DNA from: Polyangiaceae bacterium
GTDB lineage: Bacteria; Myxococcota_A; Polyangia; Polyangiales; Polyangiaceae
Assembly (NCBI GenBank): GCA_020633235.1
Contig: JACKEA010000004.1
Coordinates: 248,001-312,000, forward strand
Direction of reading: 5' to 3'
Length of the DNA stretch: 64,000 nt
Of this stretch, positions 34,905-44,106 are shown one piece after another. The first letter of the stretch is position 1, and each line of letters starts with the position of its first letter. Made by a program: the position numbers and the translations under genes. The notes beneath the pieces were generated by a model. That model was not told where the DNA came from. It worked only from the letters and a program-made list of their open reading frames with translations, and searched no databases.

Positions 34905-37499
34905 ATGGGCGCACGTCCCTTCACGCCTCGCCCCGCCGAGGGGCCCGAAGAACCCTCGGCGCCGGCGGCCGATCGACCGAGCATTTCCCCCTCGAAACGA
35001 GGGCGGGAAGCCGCCGCGCTGTTGCTTTTCGCGGTCGCGGCCTTCCTGTGCCTGGCCCTGGCCAGCGTCCGCATCGACCCCCACGACCCGAGCATTCACG
35101 GTGCCGACTGGGTCGGTCCCGTGGGCAGTGCCATCGCGGGCTTCTTGGTCCAGGGCTTCGGGCTGGTGGCGTGGCTGGCTCCCGTGGAGCTGGTGCTCAT
35201 GGGAGCCCCGCTCTTCCGCGGCAAGAAGCCCGGCGCCTTCGGCCTGCGGCTGGCCGGGGATCTGGTGGTGGGCATCATCTTGGCTGCGCTGGTGCATGTC
35301 TCGCTTCCGAGCGTGCTGGTCAGCGGCCGGGCCAATGCCGGGGGCAACGTCGGACTGCTCTTCGGCGAGCTGATGCGCGGCATGTTCTCCACCGCAGGCT
35401 CGTTCCTGGTGGGTAGCACCGTCGTGGGGCTGATCCTGATCGGGCGCAGCAGCTTCTCGTTCATCGCTTGGTGCCAACGCGCCGTCGCGCTGTCGGAGAA
35501 GCTCTCGGAGAAGCTTCGAATCCTCTTGTCGCGCATGGGAGCGGCCTGGCTCACGGCGCGGAGCCTGCGCCGCGAAGAGCGCGCCGCCGAAGCCATCGCG
35601 CGGCAGCCGGTGATCGACAACCCGAGCGACGAGGCCATCATCGCGCAGCTGGCCGACGACGATGGCGACTGGTTTCCGTTGGACCAGACCGGGACGCCCC
35701 CGGTGGCGCTGTCGAGCGCGCTGAGCAAGGTGGCGCACCACGAGCCCACGCCGCCGCCGCCTCCCGAGCCGGAGCCGGAGCCGGAGCCGGAGCCCGAAGA
35801 CGAGGAGCCCGAGCTCGACGAGATGGTCGTGCAGGCAACGCTCGACGACGACGAAGAAGAAGAAGAAGAAGTCGAGCCCAAGCCAAAGAAGCGGAAGAAG
35901 AAGGGACCCGAAGAGCCCACCATCGTCGACACCCTGCCGCACCAGGCCGTGGAGAAGGCGAAGGCGAAGCGCCGACGGGCCGGCTCCTTTGCGCTGCCTA
36001 CTCCAGATCTGCTCACCCCCGCGGAAGTGAAGCTCGGAGAGATCGATCGCAATCTCATCCTCGAGCACGCCACCCGCTTGGAGAAGACCCTGGCGGACTA
36101 CGGCGTCACCGCTCGGGTAGAGGAGATCCACCCCGGACCCACCGTCACGACCTACGAAGTGGCACCGGAGGCGGGCACCAAGGTGAGCAAGGTCGCCAAC
36201 TTGTCCGACGATCTCGCTCTGGGGCTGTCCCGGACGGTGCGCATCATCGCGCCCATCCCGGGCAAGAGCCGCATCGGCTTCGAGCTGCCCAACGACGTGC
36301 GTATCCCGGTGAACCTGCGGGAGCTGGTCGAAGACAAGCGCTTTGCCAAGCTCGCCGAGACGGCACCCCTGCCGGTGGTGCTCGGCCGCGACATCGTGGG
36401 CGCCCCGTTCTACGCGGATCTCGCCAGCATGCCACACGTGATCGTCGCGGGCGCCACGGGAGCGGGCAAGAGCGTGGGCCTCAACGTGATGCTCTCTAGC
36501 CTGTTGTTCTGCCGCACTCCGGACGAGCTCCGGCTCTTGATGGTGGACCCCAAGGTGGTGGAGCTCGCGCCCTTCGATGGCATCCCGCACATGCTGTTGC
36601 CGGTCGTCACCGACATGAAGATGGCGGCCACGGCGTTGCGCTGGGCGGTCGACGAAATGGAGCGCCGCTATCAGCTGTTCGCCAACGCGGGCACCAAGAA
36701 CATCGCCACCTACAACAACTGGGTGAATCGGGTGGCCGCCGGCGAGATCCCTCCGCCGCCTCCGGGGGAGGTGGAAGCGATGTCCCCGGACGGCGCCGTG
36801 GTCGCCGTACCGCCCCCCAAGGAGGGCAGCGACGGTGTACAGCTGCCGGGGCGCCTGCCTCACATCGTGATCGTGGTCGACGAGTTCGCCGACCTGATGA
36901 TGCAGCAGGGCAAGGAAGTGGAGGCCTCGGTCGCGCGCCTGGCGCAAAAGGCCCGCGCTGCCGGCATGCACGTGGTGCTGGCCACGCAGCGGCCGAGCGT
37001 CGATGTCATCACCGGCATGATCAAGGCGAACTTCCCCTCGCGCATCGCGTTCCGGGTGGCGCAGAAGGTGGACAGCCGCACCATCCTCGACGAGCAAGGC
37101 TCGGAGCTCCTGCTGGGCAAGGGCGACATGCTGGTCAAGCTCAATGGCAGCACCGACACGCGCCGGGTGCAGTGTCCCTTCGTCAGCGAAGAAGAAGTCG
37201 CCGCGCTCACCGACCACCTGCGCAAGCAGGGAAGCCCGCAGTACCACGAGGCGATCCTGGCGGCGGCCGAGGAGGACGGCTCCGACCCGGACTCGGACGA
37301 GTCGCTCGACGCGCGCTTCGACGAAGCCGTGCGCATCGTGGCCGAGACCCAGCGCTGCTCCACCTCGTGGCTGCAGCGCAAGATGACGATCGGTTACAAC
37401 CGAGCCGCAAAGATCGTGGAAAGCATGGAACGCCGGGGAATGGTGGGTCCGCCCAACGGAGCACGCGACCGCGAGGTGCTGCTGCCGCCGCCCTCGTGA
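34905..37499 (+). CDS. ftsK: DNA translocase FtsK/SpoIIIE
   Basis: Pumps chromosome ends across the division septum. The 864-residue protein has about four N-terminal transmembrane helices (residues 35-185), a Pro/Glu/Lys linker (about 280-345, PEPEPEPEPEPEDEEPE and a run of Asp/Glu), and the motor with Walker A GATGAGKSVGLN at about 514 and Walker B IVIVVDEFADLMM. The C-terminal gamma winged helix (CSTSWLQRKMTIGYNRAAKI) normally reads KOPS sites. Length is normal for the family. A short hairpin-free region precedes it. Confidence 0.96.
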   Translation: MGARPFTPRPAEGPEEPSAPAADRPSISPSKRGREAAALLLFAVAAFLCLALASVRIDPHDPSIHGADWVGPVGSAIAGFLVQGFGLVAWLAPVELVLMGAPLFRGKKPGAFGLRLAGDLVVGIILAALVHVSLPSVLVSGRANAGGNVGLLFGELMRGMFSTAGSFLVGSTVVGLILIGRSSFSFIAWCQRAVALSEKLSEKLRILLSRMGAAWLTARSLRREERAAEAIARQPVIDNPSDEAIIAQLADDDGDWFPLDQTGTPPVALSSALSKVAHHEPTPPPPPEPEPEPEPEPEDEEPELDEMVVQATLDDDEEEEEEVEPKPKKRKKKGPEEPTIVDTLPHQAVEKAKAKRRRAGSFALPTPDLLTPAEVKLGEIDRNLILEHATRLEKTLADYGVTARVEEIHPGPTVTTYEVAPEAGTKVSKVANLSDDLALGLSRTVRIIAPIPGKSRIGFELPNDVRIPVNLRELVEDKRFAKLAETAPLPVVLGRDIVGAPFYADLASMPHVIVAGATGAGKSVGLNVMLSSLLFCRTPDELRLLMVDPKVVELAPFDGIPHMLLPVVTDMKMAATALRWAVDEMERRYQLFANAGTKNIATYNNWVNRVAAGEIPPPPPGEVEAMSPDGAVVAVPPPKEGSDGVQLPGRLPHIVIVVDEFADLMMQQGKEVEASVARLAQKARAAGMHVVLATQRPSVDVITGMIKANFPSRIAFRVAQKVDSRTILDEQGSELLLGKGDMLVKLNGSTDTRRVQCPFVSEEEVAALTDHLRKQGSPQYHEAILAAAEEDGSDPDSDESLDARFDEAVRIVAETQRCSTSWLQRKMTIGYNRAAKIVESMERRGMVGPPNGARDREVLLPPPS

Positions 37500-37541
37500 C
37501 CTGGGGGATCCGGGGCTTTCTATGATACGAAGACGAGGCCG

Positions 37542-39077
37542 ATGACATCGTTGGGCATTCCGCCTCCGGTCGAAGGCGACGACGACGACGTCGCGTGGGC
37601 CCTTCAGACCGCCGCCGTCCAGTGGAAGCGGGGGGCGTACGCCGATGCCATCGTGTGGCTGCGTCGCGCGGTGGACGCCGCCATCCAAATCGGAGCCGCG
37701 CCCCGGGCAACGGAGCTGAACGGCATTGCCGCGGCCCTCACCGAGCAGATGCTGCAGGGTGCGTCGGTGGCCCAGGCCCCAGCGCCGGAGGCGGACGACG
37801 TGGACTCGTTGCTCGGCGGCATGCCCGCGCCGGCACCGGGTCGCGCCAGCATCGACGTCGAGTTCGACGACGAGGCCGAGACCGAGGTCGGCCAGAAGGC
37901 GTCGAACCCCTTCCTGCAGCCGCAGGCCGCCGACGGACCCTGGCGCACCGAGCCGGCGCCCCCGCCGGACCCGCGTCCCACTGCGGAGAGCCTGACCACG
38001 ATAATGACGGACCCGTTCCCGGATTCGACCATGCAGGTCGACTCCGCCGAGCTGCTCGGTCCTACGTCGTCTCAGCGGCCCATCGACGAGCCGCCGCTGC
38101 CCCCCTTCGACCACGTGGACTCTCCGACGGAAGCTGCGCCGCCCGTGAGCGAGCTGCCGCCGGAGCCGCGCCTCGCATCGCCACCCCCGCCGCGCGTCGC
38201 GACACCTCCGCCTCCGCCGCCGCGCGTCGCGACGCCTCCGCCCCCACCGCCGCCGGATCTCCGGACCGCCGAGACCGTGGCGGCGCCCGCTACGGACACC
38301 GAGGCCGCGCCGCCTCTGGTCGAAGAAGACGCGAAGGTCGGCAATGTCGTCCTGAGCGAGGTGCGCGGTCTGGAGGACCTGCCACCGGAGGCACAGCAGG
38401 CATTCGCGGAGTGCGCCCGCATCGAGACCCTGGACATCGACGAAGAGGTCGGGCAGTTCGCGGTCGCGCTGGTGCTGGAGGGCTGGGTCAGCATCATGCC
38501 GACCATTGCGGATACGGCCTGCGCCCACGCTTCCTCCGGAGACGTGGTGTTCACCACGGGTACCCTGGCGGACGGCGTCGCCCTGCGAGTGGTCGCGGGA
38601 GAGAGCGACAGCCGCGTGGCCGTGTGGGACTCCACGGCGCTGGAAGCCGCCACCGCGGACTGTCCGTGGGTAGCGGACGAGCTCCGCCTCGTCGCCGATC
38701 GCCTGCAGGCCCTCGCGGGGGCCGCCATGGGACCGCTCGGCGAGCGCCTCGACGACGCTCTGCGCGAGCAGGTGACCGGGCGCTGCGAGGTGCGCACCTA
38801 TCTCCCCGGCGAGAGCTTCGTGGACCAGGGCGCGCCGGTTCCCGGCATGCACATCGTGGGGGCCGGCCGCGTCGAGCTCGTGGACGACAGCGGCAAGGTG
38901 CTCGAAGAGCTCGGCGCCGGCGAGTTCCTGTTCGCCTCCGAGGTGCTCTCCGCGGGCGCTGCCCACGCCACCGCCCGCGCGGGGGAAGGCGGCGCGCTAC
39001 TTTTGTTCGCGCCCCGCTTGGTCGCTCACGAGCTGCTCGTCAGCGTGCCCCCGCTGCTAGAGATCTTCGCCTCCTGA
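37542..39077 (+). CDS. Cyclic-nucleotide-binding-domain-like protein with Pro-rich linker
   Basis: The 511-residue protein has an N-terminal helical part resembling a TPR unit (AVQWKRGAYADAIVWLRRAVDA), a long acidic and Pro-rich linker (about 90-260), and two consecutive segments resembling cNMP-binding beta-rolls; the second (EVRTYLPGESFVDQGAPVPGMHIVGAGRVEL) is the clearer. The Arg-containing phosphate cassette of true cAMP sites is not obvious, so nucleotide binding is uncertain. It lies 42 bp downstream of ftsK. Function unknown. Confidence 0.75.
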   Translation: MTSLGIPPPVEGDDDDVAWALQTAAVQWKRGAYADAIVWLRRAVDAAIQIGAAPRATELNGIAAALTEQMLQGASVAQAPAPEADDVDSLLGGMPAPAPGRASIDVEFDDEAETEVGQKASNPFLQPQAADGPWRTEPAPPPDPRPTAESLTTIMTDPFPDSTMQVDSAELLGPTSSQRPIDEPPLPPFDHVDSPTEAAPPVSELPPEPRLASPPPPRVATPPPPPPRVATPPPPPPPDLRTAETVAAPATDTEAAPPLVEEDAKVGNVVLSEVRGLEDLPPEAQQAFAECARIETLDIDEEVGQFAVALVLEGWVSIMPTIADTACAHASSGDVVFTTGTLADGVALRVVAGESDSRVAVWDSTALEAATADCPWVADELRLVADRLQALAGAAMGPLGERLDDALREQVTGRCEVRTYLPGESFVDQGAPVPGMHIVGAGRVELVDDSGKVLEELGAGEFLFASEVLSAGAAHATARAGEGGALLLFAPRLVAHELLVSVPPLLEIFAS

Positions 39078-39776
39078 TGTTGTCGGGGCGCCGCGGAACC
39101 TCGCGACGCGCGGCGAACGTCCGAGCGCGACGCTGCTCGGCGCGTCGTCGCGTCCGAGCTCCCACACCAGCGCTTGGTGGCCCTGGGCGCCGGCAAAGCG
39201 TAGGCCGAACCAGTGGGCCTTCTTGCTGATCGTGGGGCGGCCGTCGGCGCGGGTCACGGGGAAGCGGATGCGAAACGCGCTCCGCCACGGCGAGGTGTAG
39301 GGGAAGTACGTCCGCTCGATGGCGCCCGGTCGCTTGATCGGCTCGATCTCCGTGGGCGCGGTCTCGCTGCCCTGGTCGTCGATCAAGCGCACGATCCACG
39401 CCGGGTTCTCCATCGTGAGGTCGTTCCATTTGTAGCGTTGGGCGTAGAGCGCCACGTAGAACTGGTGACTTTGCCGCGTCTCCGCCAGGGAGCGCTGCAG
39501 GAGCGCGGTGCGCTGATCGACCGTCAAGCGGTAGTCCTCGGCGTAGCGCACCACGTAGGCCCAGCGAAAGTCCCAGGACTCGTAGGTGGCCGTGACGGTG
39601 AGGACGTTGTCGAGCTCGCTCGACACGATCAGATCCTCGCTTCGGGTCCAGCGGTCGAGGACGAGCTCGTAGTCCGTGGGCGCGTACTCCCGGGGGCCTT
39701 CGCCGAGGCGCACGCTGGGCGTGGAGCAGGCGCCGGCCAGGAGGGCCAACGCTGGCAGCAGCGACAGAATGCGCAT
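39057..39776 (-). CDS. Lipoprotein with repeat-derived C-terminus
   Basis: A 239-residue protein with a signal peptide and lipobox LAGAC. The globular part (SVRLGEGPREYAPTDYELVL and on) has no recognised family. The final residues (RVARFRGAPTTSGGEDL) are encoded by the dispersed repeat that covers 39080-39105, and the gene overlaps the converging gene's 3' end by 21 bp. ATG 39776 is preferred over a TTG two codons upstream. Confidence 0.78.
   Translation of the reverse strand: MRILSLLPALALLAGACSTPSVRLGEGPREYAPTDYELVLDRWTRSEDLIVSSELDNVLTVTATYESWDFRWAYVVRYAEDYRLTVDQRTALLQRSLAETRQSHQFYVALYAQRYKWNDLTMENPAWIVRLIDDQGSETAPTEIEPIKRPGAIERTYFPYTSPWRSAFRIRFPVTRADGRPTISKKAHWFGLRFAGAQGHQALVWELGRDDAPSSVALGRSPRVARFRGAPTTSGGEDL
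39080..39105 (+). repeat. Dispersed repeat arm (copy F)
   Basis: TTGTCGGGGCGCCGCGGAAC and the following CTCGCG match the left-arm consensus. It lies between two converging genes and inside the 3' coding end of the minus-strand lipoprotein. Confidence 0.7.
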
Positions 39777-39808
39777 GCCCAAAGCGTAGTCCCTCGCCGC
39801 GCGCAGCT

Positions 39809-40624
39809 CTAGTTTCGGCGACGAAAAGGCGCGATCAGGCCGCCATCGAGGGCTTTCCGCATGGCCTCGTGGCTGCGCGCGTGTCCCGGACGTTCGGCGA
39901 CGATGCGGCCCACCGGCGGCCCACCGAACAGGTACAAGTCTCCCATCAAGTCGAGGAGCTTGTGGCGCGCCAGCTCGTCGGGCTTCGGTTCCCCGCTCGC
40001 CGAGTGCGCTCGGCCGTCGCCGTCCAGCACCAGCACGGCGTGAGGGTCGACGAAGCGCGCTCGACCGCTGGCTCGCAGCGTCTCGGCTTCACTGGCGAAG
40101 CCGAAGGTACGAGCGGGCGCGATGCGCTCCAGGAAACGGACGGGGTCGCCGTCGTGCTCGGCGGACTGACGGCCGACTCCCGGGAAGTCGACGATCACCT
40201 CCAGCTCCACGCGGTCCGAAGGCGCAAACCGGTAAGCGCTGTCCTCGATCTCGAGGGTCTCCTCTCGCGTGATGCGAAGCTGGGGCTCCGCGCGCGTCGG
40301 CGAAAGCGCGCGCACCCCGAGGGCGAGCTCGCGGGCTCCCCCATCCAAGAGCGGTACTTCCCCACCGATTACCTCGATGCGCACGCCGCTCCGCACGTGG
40401 AGCCCGGCCAGGGCGGCCAGCAGGTGCTCGACGAGCTCCACGTCCAGGCCGATGCCGGGTGCTTCAACACGGACTCCGCGGTCCGCCCGCACTACTCGAA
40501 GCTCCGCGACGGTGGCGCTGCCCCGCGTCGTCGCGAAGGCGACCGGTCCTTGAATGCGGGTCAACACCAGCTCGCAGCGCTGCCCTCCGTGCAGGCCGCG
40601 TCCGACGAAGGTGACCTCGTCCAT
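39809..40624 (-). CDS. lpxC: UDP-3-O-acyl-N-acetylglucosamine deacetylase
   Basis: Catalyses the committed step of lipid A synthesis. The 271-residue protein is shorter than E. coli LpxC (305) but keeps the catalytic set: VEHLLAAL (Glu and zinc His), ARTFGF, ARHKLLDLMGD (zinc His, Lys, zinc Asp) and PGHARSH with the second active-site His. The N-terminus begins directly at VTFVGRGLHGGQ. It follows rseP by 16 bp on the minus strand. It supports the presence of an LPS outer membrane. Confidence 0.88.
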   Translation of the reverse strand: MDEVTFVGRGLHGGQRCELVLTRIQGPVAFATTRGSATVAELRVVRADRGVRVEAPGIGLDVELVEHLLAALAGLHVRSGVRIEVIGGEVPLLDGGARELALGVRALSPTRAEPQLRITREETLEIEDSAYRFAPSDRVELEVIVDFPGVGRQSAEHDGDPVRFLERIAPARTFGFASEAETLRASGRARFVDPHAVLVLDGDGRAHSASGEPKPDELARHKLLDLMGDLYLFGGPPVGRIVAERPGHARSHEAMRKALDGGLIAPFRRRN

Positions 40625-40640
40625 CGCCGCCTTTGGAGGC

Positions 40641-41654
40641 TCAGTTCCCGCGGATGTCGAACACGCTGATCACGGCGATCAGCGCCAGGAGCATCAGCAG
40701 GCCCACCGCGTGCACTTGCGCTTCGACCTTCGCGTTGGGCCGCCGCCGGGTCACGGCCTCGTAGCCCAAGAACATCAAGCGGCCGCCGTCGAGGGCTGGG
40801 AAGGGCAGCAGGTTGAAGCCTCCCAGGTAGGCGCTCAAGAGCCCCAGGAGATAGAGGTAGTCCGCCATGCCGCGTTCCGCGGCCTTGCTGGTCTCCTTGA
40901 CGATGCCCACGGGGCCGGTGACCTCCGGCCGCTCCTTGCCGAGGATGATGCGGCCCAAGCCCACGACCAGGGCTTCCACGACCTTGGCGGGGTGCAACAC
41001 GGACTCCACGACGGCTTCCTTGAACGTCATGGGCGGCACCATGCTGGTGGGCCGCACGCCGATCTGCCCTTGGCCGTCCTTCGCCTTGGGCTCCGGTGTG
41101 ACGATCAGCGTCTTCTTCTCGCCATCGCGTTCCACCTCGAAGGTGAGCGGAACGTTGGCCTTGGGCAGCACCGCCTTGGGGATCTGATCCCAGCTCTTTA
41201 TCTTGGTGCCGTCGATGCTGACGATCTTGTCGCCGCTCTTCATCTCGGCCTTGGCGGCGGCGGTGTTCTCCATCACCTCCACCTTGGTGGTCTCCCCGCC
41301 GATCATGAAAGCGCCGAAGAAGAGCACCGAGGCGAACAGATAGTTGGCGAGGGGTCCCGCGAAGATGGCGGAGATGCGGCCGATGAGGGACGCGTTCGCG
41401 TAGCTGCCCTCGTCGTCGGGATCGATCTCCTCCAGAGGGTTCATGCCTGCGATTTGCACGTAGGCGAGGAACGGGATCAGTGCGACCTGATAGACCGTCT
41501 GGCTCTTCTTGGGCTGGTAGCGCCACAGCGCGGGGCCGAAGCCAATGCTGAACTTTATGACGCGCATTCCGAACGCGCGCGCGGCCAGCAAATGCCCACC
41601 CTCGTGGATGACCATCAACAGGGCTAGGCCGAGGATGCCGACGAGGATGCTCAC
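40641..41654 (-). CDS. rseP: Site-2 protease RseP
   Basis: An intramembrane zinc metalloprotease that cleaves anti-sigma factors or signal peptides. The 337-residue protein has HEGGH at residues 17-21, a PDZ domain in the middle (around GDKIVSIDGTKIKSWDQIPK), and the LDG motif FPALDGGRL in the last third. It is somewhat shorter than E. coli RseP because it has one rather than two PDZ domains. It uses GTG 41654. lpxC follows 16 bp downstream. Confidence 0.93.
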   Translation of the reverse strand: MSILVGILGLALLMVIHEGGHLLAARAFGMRVIKFSIGFGPALWRYQPKKSQTVYQVALIPFLAYVQIAGMNPLEEIDPDDEGSYANASLIGRISAIFAGPLANYLFASVLFFGAFMIGGETTKVEVMENTAAAKAEMKSGDKIVSIDGTKIKSWDQIPKAVLPKANVPLTFEVERDGEKKTLIVTPEPKAKDGQGQIGVRPTSMVPPMTFKEAVVESVLHPAKVVEALVVGLGRIILGKERPEVTGPVGIVKETSKAAERGMADYLYLLGLLSAYLGGFNLLPFPALDGGRLMFLGYEAVTRRRPNAKVEAQVHAVGLLMLLALIAVISVFDIRGN

Positions 41655-41710
41655 TATGCCTCTTCTATAGCCTCACCCGGCAGCGCTCGCCATCCGCCGC
41701 TCCCCTTCCA

Positions 41711-42286
41711 TCACAGGAAGAAGGACGCTCCCACCGAGAAAGTGGGCCATCCGGCACGCATGGTCAGTGCTACCGAGTCGTTGAAGTGAAAACGGCCGCC
41801 CGCGTAGAAAACGAAGGGATCCAGCCGCAGTTTGTTGTCCTTGTCGTCTCGGATGTCGAAAGCGAGGCCAGGTTCCCCAAAAACGGACCAATTGCGGGAG
41901 AGCCAGAAATTCCATTGCATCACGACCGGGAAGACGAAGCGGTCGTTCTTGTCGCAGACGCGGACGCGGCTGTTGTTGGTATGGCAAACGTCCCCGTAAA
42001 ACAGCCAATCCGCACCGAAGCCGATGCCGACGGTGTTGTTGATCTTGCTGATGAAGCCGTTGTCGATGATCTCGACGGTGCCGCGGAATCCGGGCCCCCA
42101 ACCCTGCTGGTTGTCACCCGGGCCGTCGAAGGCGCCGAACAACAGGTGGGGCTCGGCCTCGAAGCTGTAACGGGGATGGGCACCCGGCCGCTTGATCACG
42201 GAGGTGTCGGCGGAGGCGGTGCGGGGTAGGGCGACGCAGAGCGCTGCAGCCACCAAGGTGGCCAGCATCAGGCGGAGCGGATTCAT
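41711..42286 (-). CDS. Outer-membrane protein, paralogue 1
   Basis: A 191-residue protein with a signal peptide (LVAAALCVALPRTASA) and a small beta-barrel pattern. It is clearly paralogous to the next gene: both share TVGIGFGADW, VVMQWNFWLSRNWSVFGEP or its near copy, and YSFEAEPHLLFG / YTFEAEPHMFFG. Function unknown. ATG 42286 is chosen to place the signal peptide at the start. Confidence 0.8.
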   Translation of the reverse strand: MNPLRLMLATLVAAALCVALPRTASADTSVIKRPGAHPRYSFEAEPHLLFGAFDGPGDNQQGWGPGFRGTVEIIDNGFISKINNTVGIGFGADWLFYGDVCHTNNSRVRVCDKNDRFVFPVVMQWNFWLSRNWSVFGEPGLAFDIRDDKDNKLRLDPFVFYAGGRFHFNDSVALTMRAGWPTFSVGASFFL

Positions 42287-42341
42287 CCGCCGCAGTATAG
42301 GTCCCCCGCCGTAAGTAGCCATACTGACGAGGCTTTCTGCC

Positions 42342-42875
42342 TCACAACGCGAAGGAAACCCCGATGCTCACGGCCGGATATCCGACGCGGAGCGTCAGCG
42401 CGAGTTGCTCGCTGAAGTGATAGCGGCCGCCGGCGTAGATGGCGGGGCGGGCTCCGGTGGCGTTGCCCAGGTAGAAGCCGCCCCCGGGCTCTCCGAACAC
42501 CGACCAGTTCCGCGACAGCCAGAAGTTCCATTGCATCACGATGGGAACCCAGATCGCGGTGTTGTCGTTGCCGAAGGCAATCCAGTCGGCACCAAAGCCG
42601 ATGCCCACGGTGTTGTTGATGCTCTTGACGAAGCCGTTGTCGACCAGCTCCACGGTGCCGCGGAATCCGGGGCCGAAGCCGCTGCCTGCGCGCGTGCCCG
42701 GTGGATCGAAGCCGAAGAACATGTGGGGCTCGGCTTCGAAGGTGTAGTCGGGATGGCGCCCCGGTTGCTTGATGACGCTCTGGTCCGCCTGCGCCCCTCG
42801 CGCTGCAAGGGAGACGGCAGCAGCGACGAACGCCGCCAGTACCAGGCGAATTCCGCGGGTTCCGAACGCTCGCAC
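42342..42875 (-). CDS. Outer-membrane protein, paralogue 2
   Basis: A 177-residue paralogue of the preceding protein, lying 56 bp upstream of it on the minus strand. GTG 42875 starts a signal peptide ending AARGAQA. It lacks a Cys-containing segment (DVCHTNNSRVRVCDKN) present in the other copy. Same predicted location and unknown function; probably a tandem duplication that has diverged. Confidence 0.8.
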   Translation of the reverse strand: MRAFGTRGIRLVLAAFVAAAVSLAARGAQADQSVIKQPGRHPDYTFEAEPHMFFGFDPPGTRAGSGFGPGFRGTVELVDNGFVKSINNTVGIGFGADWIAFGNDNTAIWVPIVMQWNFWLSRNWSVFGEPGGGFYLGNATGARPAIYAGGRYHFSEQLALTLRVGYPAVSIGVSFAL

Positions 42876-42944
42876 GCCTTCGAGTATCGCACGTCTCGCG
42901 CTATTGCCCGACCCCCCCGCCACTGCTAGTTTCCGCGCCCCATC

Positions 42945-44072
42945 ATGACTCAGCCGAATTTGCCCGGAGCGGGCGCGCAGCCGACAAACCTCCAGATCAG
43001 CGGCGGAGCTGCCATCGTGGCTCCGGTCTCCGCATTTCCCGGGGGCGTCCCCGGCAATGCCCTGGTGGTGTTGCCGCTGAGCGCGCCCACGGACGACATG
43101 AAGTCGGCGATGGCCAAAGGGCCCGTCGCGCTCGAGCTGGAAGAGATGTGGAAGCTGCTCGGCTTCAACGGCCCGGCGGTCCAGGTGCAAGACGCGGAGG
43201 GGCGGCCCATCGCCATCGGCCTGGAAGATCTGCTTTCGGGTCTCGAGAAGCACTGGCAGGAGAACAAGGAGGACCTCAACCGAGGCCGCCTGTTCGCACA
43301 GGAGCTCATGAAGTACGGCCGCGCGGAGCGGGCAGAGAAGGTGCTCGCCAAGGTCGTCGCCGGCGGTGGCGGCGGTGAGGACTGGCTTGGCCTCGGTGTC
43401 GCTCAGCTCGCGCAGGAAAAGTGGGACAAGGCGGAGTCGACGCTGAAGGGAGCGCAGAACCTGCTGCCCGACAATCCGTTCCCGTCGCTGCACATCGCCA
43501 AGGTGATGCACGGCAAGGGCGACGCCGCCGCCGAGCGCGAAGCGGTGGAGCGGGCCATCACCATCGACCCGAACTGCGTGGACGCCTGGGCGTACCTCTA
43601 CAACCAGGTGAAAGAGGCCGATAGCGAGGACGCCGCCGTCAAGGCCGTCTCCGAGCTCGCCGAGGCGGAGCCCAACAAGAAGACCGCCGCACCCTTCATC
43701 GCGCTGCAGGGCTTCTACGCCGGCGAAGAAGAGACCCGGGACAAGGCCGTCGACTACGCGAAAAAGGCCGTGGATCGCAACCAGAACGACCCCCTGGCGC
43801 TGATCTGCCTCAGCGCCTTGTACGGGCAAAAGGGCGATCTCACGAACGTGATCGGCCTGCTCAAGAACCACGAAGCCAAGATGGCCAACGACGTGCGCCT
43901 CGCGAACAACTACTTCGAGGCGCTGTTCCAGTCTCGCGATCTGGACAAGGTCACCAAGCTCTTGAACGCACTGGCGGGCTCGCCCAACCGCGAAGTGAAG
44001 CAGTTCGCCATCGAGCGCTCACGTGCCGTCGCGCAGTTCCTCCAGCAGCAGCAACAGCAGCTGGCTCGCTGA
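42945..44072 (+). CDS. TPR-repeat protein
   Basis: A 375-residue protein without a signal peptide. A Pro/Gly-rich N-terminal 45 residues precedes helical repeats with TPR spacing (for example AERAEKVLAKVVAGGGGG, KWDKAESTLKGAQNLLPDNP, AEREAVERAITIDPNCVDAW). It ends with a Gln-rich tail (FLQQQQQQLAR). A cytosolic scaffold is likely. It is divergent from the outer-membrane paralogue pair and followed by a terminator. Confidence 0.8.
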   Translation: MTQPNLPGAGAQPTNLQISGGAAIVAPVSAFPGGVPGNALVVLPLSAPTDDMKSAMAKGPVALELEEMWKLLGFNGPAVQVQDAEGRPIAIGLEDLLSGLEKHWQENKEDLNRGRLFAQELMKYGRAERAEKVLAKVVAGGGGGEDWLGLGVAQLAQEKWDKAESTLKGAQNLLPDNPFPSLHIAKVMHGKGDAAAEREAVERAITIDPNCVDAWAYLYNQVKEADSEDAAVKAVSELAEAEPNKKTAAPFIALQGFYAGEEETRDKAVDYAKKAVDRNQNDPLALICLSALYGQKGDLTNVIGLLKNHEAKMANDVRLANNYFEALFQSRDLDKVTKLLNALAGSPNREVKQFAIERSRAVAQFLQQQQQQLAR

Positions 44073-44106
44073 TTCGCCTTTGGCGAATCAGCTCGGGTAA
44101 TTTTTC
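44068..44106 (+). terminator. Terminator of the TPR gene, overlapping its stop
   Basis: GCTGATTCGCC (44068-44078) and GGCGAATCAGC (44082-44092) form a perfect 11-bp stem with a TTT loop; a run of five T begins at about 44101. The TGA stop lies inside the left arm. Confidence 0.85.

Noticed and set aside
34797..38966. A 1389-codon open frame on the minus strand opposite ftsK and the cNMP-like gene
   Set aside because: Its product is His/Arg/Gly/Val-rich without domains and lies wholly antisense to well-supported genes; at this GC content such frames arise from third-position bias.
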